In this document: in pieces, positions 14,572-22,389 of the stretch
How the letters are laid out: each line of letters begins with the position of its first letter
How positions within the stretch are numbered: the first letter of the stretch is position 1
NCBI GenBank assembly: GCA_028716825.1
Contig: JAQUPA010000003.1
Span: 4,680-44,693, forward strand
Length of the DNA: 40,014 nt
Source of the DNA: Candidatus Paceibacterota bacterium
GTDB taxonomy: Bacteria; Patescibacteriota; Minisyncoccia; Minisyncoccales; GCA-002788555
Reading direction: 5' to 3'
The notes under the pieces: generated by a model
The model's database searches: none
Told to the model about the DNA's origin: nothing
What the model saw: only the letters and a program-made list of their open reading frames with translations
Position numbers and translations under genes: made by a program

Positions 14572-15486
14572 ATGATAAATTTTTCATTTAACATAAAAAC
14601 CATAAAAAAAGACACAAACAGATCTATTTTTGAAATTGAACCTTTATATCCAGGTTATGGGGTTACAATAGGAAATTCCCTAAGAAGAGTTTTACTTTCT
14701 TCAATCGAAGGAGCTGCAATTACACAGGTAAAAATTAGAAATGTTGCTAGTGAATTCACAACAATCCCAGGAGTAAAAGAAGATACGCTAGAAATAACTC
14801 TTAATCTTAAAAAAATAAAACTAAGTTTGAACAGCGAAGAATCCCAAAAGATAGAAATTAAAGAATCTGGAGAAAAAGAGATTAAGGCTGGCGATATAAA
14901 AACCCCACCGCAAGTGGAAATCATAAATAAAGATTTACATATCGCTTCTTTAACGCAAAAAAACGCTAAGCTTGAAATGGAAATGACCGTTGAAAAAGGA
15001 CTGGGATATGTCCTTGCAGAGAAACTAAAACAAGAAAAATCAGATGTGGGCGTTGTTTACCTTGATGCAATCTTCACGCCAGTGCAAAAAGTAGCATTTA
15101 CCGTAGAGAATACAATGTTTGAAAAAAGAGCGGACTATAATAAATTAAAAATAGATGTAGAGACAGATGGAAGTATTAAACCAGAAGAAGTATTTGAAAA
15201 AGCATTATCAGTGTTAATCGATCATTTAAATTCTATTCAGAAAAGTTTTGGTGTAAAGATAAAAGGAAAGAAAAAAGCTGAGAAAGAAGGGGAGAAAAAT
15301 TTAGCACTTGAAGATCTTAAAATTTCTGACAGAACATTAAAGCTTCTAAATGAAGCTGGCATAAAAAGCCTTGAAGGCCTTCTTAGAAAAAAAGAAAAAT
15401 CTATAACGGAAATCAAAGGAATGGGAGAAAAAGCAGTAAAAGAGATTAAAAGAAAGCTTAAAAGTAAGGATTTGGAGTTAAAGTAA
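14572..15486 (+). CDS. rpoA: RNA polymerase alpha subunit
   Basis: A 304-residue alpha subunit. The N-terminal dimerisation domain shows FEIEPLYPGYGVTIGNSLRRVLLSSIEGAAI and FTTIPGVKEDTLEI; domain 2 includes EMTVEKGLGYVLAEK; the short C-terminal domain (LEDLKISDRTLKLLNEAGIK onward, with helix-hairpin-helix GMGEKAVKEI) is complete enough to contact DNA or activators. Upstream, TAGATAA and TTATCTA arms overlap the end of rpsD. It is flanked by rpsD and rplQ as usual. Confidence 0.97.
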   Translation: MINFSFNIKTIKKDTNRSIFEIEPLYPGYGVTIGNSLRRVLLSSIEGAAITQVKIRNVASEFTTIPGVKEDTLEITLNLKKIKLSLNSEESQKIEIKESGEKEIKAGDIKTPPQVEIINKDLHIASLTQKNAKLEMEMTVEKGLGYVLAEKLKQEKSDVGVVYLDAIFTPVQKVAFTVENTMFEKRADYNKLKIDVETDGSIKPEEVFEKALSVLIDHLNSIQKSFGVKIKGKKKAEKEGEKNLALEDLKISDRTLKLLNEAGIKSLEGLLRKKEKSITEIKGMGEKAVKEIKRKLKSKDLELK

Positions 15487-15514
15487 AAAAAGTTATTTTT
15501 GCTGAAAAAAAACT

Positions 15515-15907
15515 ATGCGCCATAAAAAAGGCAGCAGAAAACTTAAAAGAAACAAAAGCCAGAGAAAAGCGCTTCTTAGAAATTTAAGCGAGAGTTTGAT
15601 TTTGAAAGGGAAAATAAAAACTACAGAAGTAAAAGCAAAAGAACTTAGGGGTTATATTGAAAGGAAAATTACAAAAGCAAAAAAGGGGGACCTTGCTTCT
15701 ATTAGGTTTTTAAGAAAAAGCCTTTCAAAAAAAACGGTACAAAAGTTAATTAGTGATATTGAATTGTTCAAAAACAGAAATAGTGGTTATACGAGAATTA
15801 TAAGAGCAGGAGAAAGAAAAAGTGATAGCGCAAAAATGGCAATTATAGAATTAATAAAAAACATTAAAGAAAAAGAAAAGAAAAATGAAAATCGACGCAA
15901 AAAATAA
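15515..15907 (+). CDS. rplQ: 50S ribosomal protein L17
   Basis: L17 lies near the peptide exit tunnel. The 130-residue product starts MRHKKGSRKLKRNKSQRKAL, has LLRNLSESLILKGKIKTTEVKAKELR and YTRIIRAGERKSDSAKMAIIEL, both L17 signatures. The ATG is touched by an AGTT(A)TTTTT / AAAAA..AACT hairpin with no ribosome site. Its last 23 bases overlap the start of rplM in another frame, implying translational coupling. Confidence 0.96.
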   Translation: MRHKKGSRKLKRNKSQRKALLRNLSESLILKGKIKTTEVKAKELRGYIERKITKAKKGDLASIRFLRKSLSKKTVQKLISDIELFKNRNSGYTRIIRAGERKSDSAKMAIIELIKNIKEKEKKNENRRKK

Positions 15908-16217
15908 GAGCTTAGGAAGAATAGCAAGTGAAATTGCTATAATTCTTCAGGGTAAAAACGAACCCAGTTTCCAACCAGAGAAAGCAGGAAGTGAAACTGT
16001 GGAGGTAGAAAATTTAGAAAAAATAAAAATTAATGATAAAAAATTTGAAAAAAAAATTTATTATCGTCATACCGGATATCCCGGAGGAATTAAAAAAATA
16101 ACCCTAAAAGAACTTTTTGAAAAAGATCCAAAAGAAGTTTTAAAAAAGGCTGTTTTAGGAATGTTACCCAAAAATAAATTACAAAAAAAGAGAATCAAAA
16201 GAATTATAATTAAATAA
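15885..16217 (+). CDS. rplM: 50S ribosomal protein L13, short form
   Basis: L13 is an early 50S assembly protein. The 110-residue product has IDAKNKSLGRIASEIAIILQGK, KKIYYRHTGYPGGIKKITLKEL and VLKKAVLGMLPKNKLQKKR, all L13 marks. The usual length is about 142; the first dozen or so residues before the VDAxGxxLGR start are absent, and the acidic loop is short. The start at 15885 lies inside rplQ, and there is no in-frame alternative upstream that restores the missing end. rpsI follows as in most bacteria. Confidence 0.94.
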   Translation: MKIDAKNKSLGRIASEIAIILQGKNEPSFQPEKAGSETVEVENLEKIKINDKKFEKKIYYRHTGYPGGIKKITLKELFEKDPKEVLKKAVLGMLPKNKLQKKRIKRIIIK

Positions 16218-16228
16218 ATTATAGGTTT

Positions 16229-16714
16229 ATGCCAAAGAAAAAAAATACTACAACAAAAAGAAAGAAAAAATTACCAGTAAAGAAAAAAACACGAAAAAAA
16301 GTAGAAAAAAAAGAAAAATACATTGAAACTATTGGTCGTCGAAAAACCAGTACAGCGCGCGTTAGGTTTTACCAAAACACAAAAGAAAAAGGACTAATTG
16401 TTGTAAATAAAAAAGATCTAAAAGAATACTTTCCGGAATTAGAATTACAAAATGAAATACAATCCCCGCTAGAAAAAACAAATACTAAATTATTAAGTAA
16501 GGGGAAAATAGAAATATTAGTTAAGGGCGGCGGAAAAAGAGGACAGGCCGATGCCATAAAACTTGGTATTTCAAGATTATTAGTTGAAAGTGATCCAAAG
16601 CTTAAAGAAGTTCTTAAAAATTATTCTTTGCTTACAAGAGATCCGCGAAAGAAAGAAAGAAAGAAGTTTGGTTTAAAAAAAGCAAGGAAAGCTCCTCAGT
16701 TTTCAAAGAGATAG
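16229..16714 (+). CDS. rpsI: 30S ribosomal protein S9 with basic N-terminal extension
   Basis: S9 reaches the P-site tRNA with its C-terminal tail. The 161-residue product has a Lys-rich extension of about 30 residues, then YIETIGRRKTSTARVRFYQ, a GGGKRGQADAIKLGISRLL motif, and LLTRDPRKKERKKFGLKKARKAPQFSKR, ending in the conserved SKR tail. It is the last gene of the ribosomal cluster; no clear terminator is seen before the lepB promoter 25 bases on. Confidence 0.97.
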   Translation: MPKKKNTTTKRKKKLPVKKKTRKKVEKKEKYIETIGRRKTSTARVRFYQNTKEKGLIVVNKKDLKEYFPELELQNEIQSPLEKTNTKLLSKGKIEILVKGGGKRGQADAIKLGISRLLVESDPKLKEVLKNYSLLTRDPRKKERKKFGLKKARKAPQFSKR

Positions 16715-16739
16715 TGAAGAAATATTTTCGATACTTCAA

Positions 16740-16768
16740 TTGACATAAATTATAATATTTGGTATAAT
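16740..16768 (+). promoter_or_regulatory. Consensus promoter for lepB-hisS-HIT
   Basis: Exact consensus TTGACA (16740-16745), a 17-base spacer, and exact TATAAT (16763-16768). Expected start near 16775 gives a leader of about 14 bases with no ribosome site. Confidence 0.8.
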
Positions 16769-16788
16769 ATAAGTATATCAAATATATT

Positions 16789-17334
16789 ATGAACAAATTT
16801 CCCCGAAATTTAATCTCCTTTCTACAAACATTTCTTTTAGCATTAGCGATTGTTATACCCGTAAGGTATTTTCTATTCCAGCCTTTTATTGTAAGTGGTT
16901 CTTCCATGGAACCAAATTTCAAACAAGGAGAATATCTTTTAATAGACGAACTTTCTTTTAGATTTAGAGCCCCCGAAAGAGGAGAGGTTGTTGTTTTCAG
17001 ATACCCTAAAAATCCTTCATATTTTTACATAAAAAGAATTATTGGCTTGCCGGGCGAGACTGTTGAAATACAAAATAGCAAATTAAAGATATATAATTAT
17101 AATTTTCCCGAGGGAAAGGTATTTAATGAACCTTATATAAAAGGATCTACAGAAGATGATTTAAAAATAACCCTGGATAAAAATGAATATTTTGTACTTG
17201 GAGATAATAGAGAACATTCTTCTGATTCAAGAGTTTTTGGACCGGTCTCTAAAAAAAATATTATAGGTAGGGGATGGATTGCGGTTTATCCAAGTCAGGG
17301 CGTTGAAATCCTTAAGGGCGCTGTGTATAAATAA
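16789..17334 (+). CDS. lepB: Signal peptidase I
   Basis: Cuts signal peptides from exported proteins at the outer face of the membrane. The 181-residue product has one N-terminal membrane segment (SFLQTFLLALAIVIPVRYFL), the catalytic Ser in SGSSMEP (Ser39), the catalytic Lys in FYIKRIIGLPGE (Lys82), and the late GDNREHSSDSRVFG box. Length matches short Gram-positive-type enzymes. Single-gene promoter at 16740; hisS follows by 5 bases. Confidence 0.95.
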   Translation: MNKFPRNLISFLQTFLLALAIVIPVRYFLFQPFIVSGSSMEPNFKQGEYLLIDELSFRFRAPERGEVVVFRYPKNPSYFYIKRIIGLPGETVEIQNSKLKIYNYNFPEGKVFNEPYIKGSTEDDLKITLDKNEYFVLGDNREHSSDSRVFGPVSKKNIIGRGWIAVYPSQGVEILKGAVYK

Positions 17335-17339
17335 CATAC

Positions 17340-18653
17340 ATGCCAAGAAGAAAAAAACAATTCAAAAATCTTACAGGAATGCCCGATATTTTAAAGAAAG
17401 AATTATCGATACTTCAAGATATTCAAAAAATTGTAACAAGCTTTGCAAATTTCTATAATTTTTATCAAATATCAACTCCGATATTAGAAGAGGAGGAACT
17501 TTTTATTAAAGGAACCGGCGAGGAAACTGATATAATTCAAAAAGAAACATATTCTTTCTCAACCCAAGGAAAAGAGAGGGTAATTTTAAGACCTGAATTT
17601 ACACCCTCAATAGTAAGGGCATATATTCAAAACGGAATGGAAACCGCTCCAAAACCAGTAAAACTTTGGAGTTTTGGACCATTATTTAGACATGAAAAAC
17701 CCCAAAAAGGAAGATTAAGACAATTCCATCAATTTAATCTTGAGATTTTAGGAAGTAAAGAGGCAATTTCAGACGCTCTATTGGTACAGGTTTTCGCAAA
17801 TATACTTTTCGAAATAGGTCTTGAAAATTGGAAACTCCATGTTAATTCTATTGGCTGTAAAAATTGTCGGAATACTTACATAAGAAAATTAAAAAGCCAT
17901 TATAAAAGCAAAATAAAAAGTATTTGTCCTGAATGCAAAAAAAGAATTATAAAAAATCCGCTTAGAGTTCTTGACTGTAAAGAAGAAAAATGTCAAAGAG
18001 TTAAAAAACTCGCTCCTCAGTTTGTAAATTATCTTTGCGAGGAATGTCATTTACATTTTAAGTCGTTTCTTGAATTTCTAGACATAATGGAATTACCTTA
18101 TATATTAAATCCTTATTTAGTAAGAGGTCTTGATTATTATGAAAAGACTGTTTTTGAATTTATACCCGAGGGAAAAGAAGATATGGCGCAAAATTCTTTA
18201 ATTGGCGGAGGAAGATACGATTCTTTGGTAGAAAATCTTGGCGGAAGACCGACTCCTTGCCTTGGAGGAGCGGGCGGAGTTGAAAGAATTATGGAAGAAT
18301 TAGAAGAAAATAAAATAAAAATATCCTCTAATCTTCTGGAAAAAAATATTACCTTTAAAGAAAAACCTGTCGTCTTTATTGTACAACTAGGAGATATGGC
18401 AAAAAAAGATTCTTTAAAAATAATAGAGGATTTTAAAAAAGCAAAGATTAAAATAGCCGAGAATCTTGAAAAAGATAATTTAAAAAACCAATTAGACAGA
18501 GCATCAAGAATAGGAGTAAAATATGCTTTAATTTTAGGACAACAGGAATGTTTAAATAAAAAAGTAATTTTACGAAACATGGAAACTGGGATCCAAAAAA
18601 TACTAATTCAAAAAGATTTAATTAAAGAAATTAAAAAGAAATTAAAAAAATAA
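17340..18653 (+). CDS. hisS: Histidyl-tRNA synthetase
   Basis: Charges tRNA-His. The 437-residue class II enzyme shows an initial GMPDIL, motif 2 FRHEKPQKGRLRQFHQFNLEILG, the HisA-type LVRGLDYYEKTVFEF, and motif 3 with GGGRYDSLVENLGGRPTPCLGGAGGVERIM. A Cys-rich insertion with CPECKKR, LDCKEEKC and CEECHLHF lies in the middle, as in many HisRS of this type. The C-terminal anticodon domain ends in a Lys-rich helix. The stop TAA shares its last A with the ATG of the HIT gene. Confidence 0.96.
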   Translation: MPRRKKQFKNLTGMPDILKKELSILQDIQKIVTSFANFYNFYQISTPILEEEELFIKGTGEETDIIQKETYSFSTQGKERVILRPEFTPSIVRAYIQNGMETAPKPVKLWSFGPLFRHEKPQKGRLRQFHQFNLEILGSKEAISDALLVQVFANILFEIGLENWKLHVNSIGCKNCRNTYIRKLKSHYKSKIKSICPECKKRIIKNPLRVLDCKEEKCQRVKKLAPQFVNYLCEECHLHFKSFLEFLDIMELPYILNPYLVRGLDYYEKTVFEFIPEGKEDMAQNSLIGGGRYDSLVENLGGRPTPCLGGAGGVERIMEELEENKIKISSNLLEKNITFKEKPVVFIVQLGDMAKKDSLKIIEDFKKAKIKIAENLEKDNLKNQLDRASRIGVKYALILGQQECLNKKVILRNMETGIQKILIQKDLIKEIKKKLKK

Positions 18654-18973
18654 TGCAGTGCCTTTTTTGCGATATTGCTAACGGAAAAACAGACACAGAT
18701 ATCGTTTATCAAGACGATAAATTTGCAGTTTTTCGAGATATAGAACCAAGAGCGCCAATACATTTATTAATTGTTCCCAAAAAACACATGGAAAGTATTG
18801 TTGAAATTGCAGAAAAAAATGATGTAGAAACTCTTGGTCAAATTTTAATATTAGCTTCAAAAATAGCAAAAAAATTTAAGGTCGAAAATGGTTATAGACT
18901 ACAATTTAATCAAGGAAAAAAAGCAGGACAAGAAATAGATCACCTGCATTTGCATCTTTTAGGATTCAAATAG
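18653..18973 (+). CDS. HIT family nucleotide phosphohydrolase
   Basis: A 106-residue histidine-triad protein (HinT-like). Seen: CLFCDIANGKTDTDIVYQDD, a possible zinc-type Cys pair, FAVFRDIEPRAPIHLLIVPKKH, and the active-site DHLHLHLLG, which holds the His-x-His-x-His-x-x triad. Members hydrolyse nucleoside phosphoramidates or dinucleoside polyphosphates. It overlaps hisS by one base and is probably the last gene of the lepB unit, with a terminator candidate 29 bases after the stop. Confidence 0.94.
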   Translation: MQCLFCDIANGKTDTDIVYQDDKFAVFRDIEPRAPIHLLIVPKKHMESIVEIAEKNDVETLGQILILASKIAKKFKVENGYRLQFNQGKKAGQEIDHLHLHLLGFK

Positions 18974-19001
18974 ATGCGGACCAACCCATAATTAAATAAA
19001 G

Positions 19002-19034
19002 AAAATCGACTCCAATTATTTGGGGCCGGTTTTT
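19002..19034 (+). terminator. Terminator candidate after the HIT gene
   Basis: AAAATCGACTCC can pair with GGGGCCGGTTTT with one mismatch and two G-T pairs, followed by Ts. It ends 6 bases before the ATG at 19041. Confidence 0.5.
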
Positions 19035-19040
19035 AATTTT

Positions 19041-19220
19041 ATGGCATTAATGGAGGGCGATATTATTGGTTTCGTAACGTTAGTTATAATATATCTTTTA
19101 TTTTTTTTGATCTTAAGTCTCCTTTCTTTTTTACCTCTTTTAGCAAAAATAGGTGCTTTTTTAATATTTAGTTTTATAATTTTCCAAAAAATGGGGGTTA
19201 TTTTTGCCTCAAATCTGTGA
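19041..19220 (+). CDS. Small hydrophobic membrane protein
   Basis: Not recognised. From ATG 19041 the product is 59 residues (MALMEGDIIGFVTLVIIYLL onward), nearly all hydrophobic, with two likely membrane segments and almost no charged residues. An upstream TTG (19020) lies in the terminator stem and is rejected. It ends in TGA, rare in this window. It sits just before ftsW and could be a small divisome accessory, but that is only position; it may also be non-coding DNA that happens to be open. Confidence 0.4.
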   Translation: MALMEGDIIGFVTLVIIYLLFFLILSLLSFLPLLAKIGAFLIFSFIIFQKMGVIFASNL

Positions 19221-19244
19221 TAGAATAAAACTTATAATGGGTAT

Positions 19245-20372
19245 ATGGCAAAAAGAATAACTTCTGAAGCTGACTCAAAACTTGTGTGGGCCCTAACTAT
19301 TTTAATAATTTTAGGGCTTTTGATGCTCTTTACAGCTTCAATATTCATTTCAAAAGAAAAAACAAGTACTGCCCAAAATCCCTCTGGAAGCGCAACTTAT
19401 TATTTCTTCCACCAAATTTTATTCGGACTAATACCGGGATTAATTCTGGTATTTTTTTTATCAAGAATTTCTTTAAGTTTTTTTAGAAAAATATCTGTTC
19501 TTTTATATGTTTTTGCAATTATTTCTCTGGTAATTGTATTTATCCCTGCTTTTGGTTTTGAAGCAAAGGGAGCAGCAAGTTGGATAGAAATTGGTGGATT
19601 TACTTTTCAACCTTCTGAATTTGCAAAAATTGCCCTTGTAATATATCTTGCAGCTTTTTTTGACAGGAAAATCAGAGAAAATAAAATGAAAAAAGCTAGT
19701 GACGTTTTAATTCCTTTTATTGTTGTCCTTGCTCCGGTAGGGTTAATGTTAATTTTACAGCCCGACATGGGAACTCTTGGAATAATTGCTTTGGTTTCAA
19801 TTATTATGCTTTTTGCGGCAGGCGGAAAATTCTCTCATATTATGCTTTTGGTTTTAATGGGGATAATTTTGGTTATAATTGGGACTTTTTTCCGTCCCCA
19901 TCAAGCACAAAGAATTTTTACTTTTATCAATCCAGAAAAAGACACCCTTGGTATAAGCTACCAAGTAAACCAATCCTTAATTGCTATAGGTTCTGGCGGA
20001 ACTTTTGGTGTTGGAATTGGAAACGGAATTCAAAAATATAAATACCTGCCAGAACCCATGGGAGATACAATTTTTTCAGTCTGGGCCGAAGAAACAGGAC
20101 TTTTTGGATGTTTTATCCTCATTTCTCTTTACTTGATATTGGGATGGCGTGGTTTTATAATATCTAAAAGGGCTCCAACTAAATTTAGCCAACTATTAGC
20201 AGTTGGAATTGTCTCTTGGATATTAATCCAGGCATTTTTAAACATAATGGCAGTAACTGGTATAATTCCTTTCACGGGCCTTCCTTTGCCCTTTGTAAGC
20301 TATGGAGGAACTGCTCTAATGGTTATGCTCGGAGCGGTTGGAATTCTAATTAATATTTCGAAACAAACGTAA
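19245..20372 (+). CDS. ftsW: Peptidoglycan glycosyltransferase FtsW (SEDS family)
   Basis: A SEDS polymerase that builds septal peptidoglycan from lipid II. The 375-residue product has about ten membrane segments; typical blocks are AKGAASWIEIGGFTFQPSEFAKIALVIYLA, LQPDMGTLGIIALV, the conserved external loop GIGNGIQKYKYLPEPMGDTIFSVWAEETGLFG, and TGIIPFTGLPLPFVSYGGTALMVML. RodA is similar; FtsW is preferred because murG follows after 6 bases, as in dcw clusters. A TATAAT lies 8 bases before the start region, but its -35 is unclear. Confidence 0.92.
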   Translation: MAKRITSEADSKLVWALTILIILGLLMLFTASIFISKEKTSTAQNPSGSATYYFFHQILFGLIPGLILVFFLSRISLSFFRKISVLLYVFAIISLVIVFIPAFGFEAKGAASWIEIGGFTFQPSEFAKIALVIYLAAFFDRKIRENKMKKASDVLIPFIVVLAPVGLMLILQPDMGTLGIIALVSIIMLFAAGGKFSHIMLLVLMGIILVIIGTFFRPHQAQRIFTFINPEKDTLGISYQVNQSLIAIGSGGTFGVGIGNGIQKYKYLPEPMGDTIFSVWAEETGLFGCFILISLYLILGWRGFIISKRAPTKFSQLLAVGIVSWILIQAFLNIMAVTGIIPFTGLPLPFVSYGGTALMVMLGAVGILINISKQT

Positions 20373-20378
20373 ATTAAT

Positions 20379-21524
20379 ATGCGGGTTTTATTTACAAGCG
20401 GAAATACAGGAGGACATCTTTATCCTATATTGGCTGTAAAAAGAGAACTGGATAAGTGCTTAAATTTTCTTGAAACAAAATACGGAAAAATTCTTCCAAA
20501 AGAATTCTTAACAAGAGATTATCTTTTTTTAGGGGGCGACCTTAAAGGCAAAGAAACAATGCTCCAGGAAGAAGACATAGAAACAAAAAAAATTATATCT
20601 ATAAAATGGAGAAGGTATTTTTCTTTTCAAAACTTCCTTGACGTCCTAAAAACTCCTTTCTCTTTTTTACAAGCCTCTTTTTTAATCTGGTCTTTTATGC
20701 CAGATATAGTTTTCTCAAAAGGAGGACCTGGTTCTTTTGCTGTTGTTATTGCCAGCTGGCTCTACAGAATTCCCGTTGTGATTCACGAGTCAGATAGCGT
20801 TCCTGGAAAAACAAATAAATTTTCAGCTCCTTTTGCAAAAAAAATCACTGTTTCTTTTAAAGGGGGTAATGCTATATTTAAAAAAAATAAAGTAGTCTTT
20901 ACAGGGCACCCTGTAAGACAAATGTTAACTAATGGCTCAAAAGAAAGGGCAAAAGAAATGTTTAATTTAACAGGCGAGAGAAAAGTAATTTTAATTATGG
21001 GAGGAAGCCAAGGAGCACAGCAAATAAACTTGGTTTTTCTTGACGCGTTTTATAAATACATTAAAGATTATGAAATTATCCATATATGCGGGCAGAAAAA
21101 TTTTAAAGAAACAAACCTTTTAACAAGTGCTTTGCTTAAAAAAGAACAGAAAAAATTCTATCATTTATATCCTTCGCTCGGGGAAGATAAAATAAAAGAG
21201 GCATACGCAATAACAGATCTTGTTATATCAAGAGCAGGGGCTGGCTCTTTATTTGAAATTGCTGCCTTAAAAAAACCAAATATTATAATCCCCCTTGAAA
21301 ATTCTGCTGGAGATCACCAACAGCTTAATGCGCAAATTTTCGGGGAAAAGGGCTGTGGTATTGTAATTGAAGCGCAAAACATTTCGCCAAATATTGTCTA
21401 TATAACCGCAAAAGATCTCCTTGAAAGGGAGGAACAAACAAAAAAAATTATAAATGCCTGCAAAAAATTCTATAAGCCAGATGCTGCACAAAAAATAGCA
21501 GAGACCATTATTGAAACAGTGTAA
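20379..21524 (+). CDS. murG: UDP-GlcNAc:undecaprenyl-PP-MurNAc-pentapeptide GlcNAc transferase
   Basis: Makes lipid II from lipid I at the inner face of the membrane. The 381-residue GT28 enzyme has the glycine loop SGNTGGHLYPILAV (family GGTGGH), FSKGGPGSFAVVIASWLYRIPVVIHESDSVPG, VFTGHPVRQ, the second glycine loop MGGSQGAQQIN, and SRAGAGSLFEIAALKKPNIIIPL with HQQLNA. Length is slightly above the usual 360. It follows ftsW; the prepilin gene starts 3 bases after its stop. Confidence 0.95.
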   Translation: MRVLFTSGNTGGHLYPILAVKRELDKCLNFLETKYGKILPKEFLTRDYLFLGGDLKGKETMLQEEDIETKKIISIKWRRYFSFQNFLDVLKTPFSFLQASFLIWSFMPDIVFSKGGPGSFAVVIASWLYRIPVVIHESDSVPGKTNKFSAPFAKKITVSFKGGNAIFKKNKVVFTGHPVRQMLTNGSKERAKEMFNLTGERKVILIMGGSQGAQQINLVFLDAFYKYIKDYEIIHICGQKNFKETNLLTSALLKKEQKKFYHLYPSLGEDKIKEAYAITDLVISRAGAGSLFEIAALKKPNIIIPLENSAGDHQQLNAQIFGEKGCGIVIEAQNISPNIVYITAKDLLEREEQTKKIINACKKFYKPDAAQKIAETIIETV

Positions 21525-21527
21525 AAA

Positions 21528-22370
21528 ATGCAAAATCACAATTCAAAATTTAAAAATAATAATGAATCTTCTTTCACCCTCCTTGAGCTCCTTGTGGTTA
21601 TCGCAATAATAGCAATCCTTGCGGGAATTGTAATAGTTGCAGTCTCTGACACGAGAGAAAGAGCCAAAGAATCCAAAGGAATGCAGTTTTCACAGAATAT
21701 ACGTACAACTCTTTCAAACGAACTTGTAGGAGAATGGAAGTTTGACAATACAGATTATATTGATGCAACCCATGTTAAAGATACAAGCGGGAATGGAAAC
21801 ACTGGAACATTAGTTAATGGTCCAACCCTAACACAAGGTAAGGTTAGAGAGGCCTTGAGTTTTAACGGAAGTAATCATGTATTTGTTGCTGATAATAGTA
21901 AAAACATTTTAGATGTCGTAAATAACAATATCACCATTGAAATGTGGTTAAGGATGAATACCGAAAAGGGGATTGAACGTTATATTTTAGGAAAATATGT
22001 TTATTTACAATCAGGGTACTACATCTTTATGTATTCTCACGAGGATTTAGTGAGTTTTGGCTTTCATGGTGGTGGTTCTGCACACATAGTAAAAACAAAA
22101 AATATAGAATATAAAAAATGGCAACATATTGTAGTAACTTTAAATGGCAATATAACAAGCACATATTTAAACGGAGAATTTCAAAATTCTGGCAGTGCTC
22201 CTTTAGTGGGTTCTAATGATATTAATTTAATAATAGGTGGACTAACATCTGTTCATCGAGCAGGAGATAAAGATATCGACGAAGTCCGCATCTACAACCG
22301 TGCTTTAACAGCCCATGAAATTAAAGTTTTATACGCAGAAGGAAAAATGCGTCACTTGGCAGACAAATAA
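21528..22370 (+). CDS. Prepilin-type protein with LamG-like domain (copy 1, separate from the array)
   Basis: A 280-residue surface or pilus-tip candidate. After a 15-residue leader, SFTLLELLVVIAIIAILAG is the class III signal and N-terminal helix (Ser, not Gly, before the Phe). A linker RERAKESKGMQFSQNIRTTL leads to a concanavalin A/LamG-like domain starting VGEWKFDN, with DTSGNGNTGTLVNGP, LSFNGSNHVFV, MWLRMNT, WQHIVVTLNGN and the closing DIDEVRIYNRALTAHEI. The C-terminal tail IKVLYAEGKMRHLADK is shared with the five genes at 25694-29915. It lies between murG and gltX. Binding target unknown. Confidence 0.85.
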   Translation: MQNHNSKFKNNNESSFTLLELLVVIAIIAILAGIVIVAVSDTRERAKESKGMQFSQNIRTTLSNELVGEWKFDNTDYIDATHVKDTSGNGNTGTLVNGPTLTQGKVREALSFNGSNHVFVADNSKNILDVVNNNITIEMWLRMNTEKGIERYILGKYVYLQSGYYIFMYSHEDLVSFGFHGGGSAHIVKTKNIEYKKWQHIVVTLNGNITSTYLNGEFQNSGSAPLVGSNDINLIIGGLTSVHRAGDKDIDEVRIYNRALTAHEIKVLYAEGKMRHLADK

Positions 22371-22389
22371 TCCAAAAAAAAATAAAAAA

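Noticed and set aside
21528-22370. Prepilin-LamG copy 1 as part of a pilus operon.
   Set aside because: Its neighbours are murG and gltX; no pilB, pilC, pilD or pilT gene is in the window, so only the family, not the system, can be stated.
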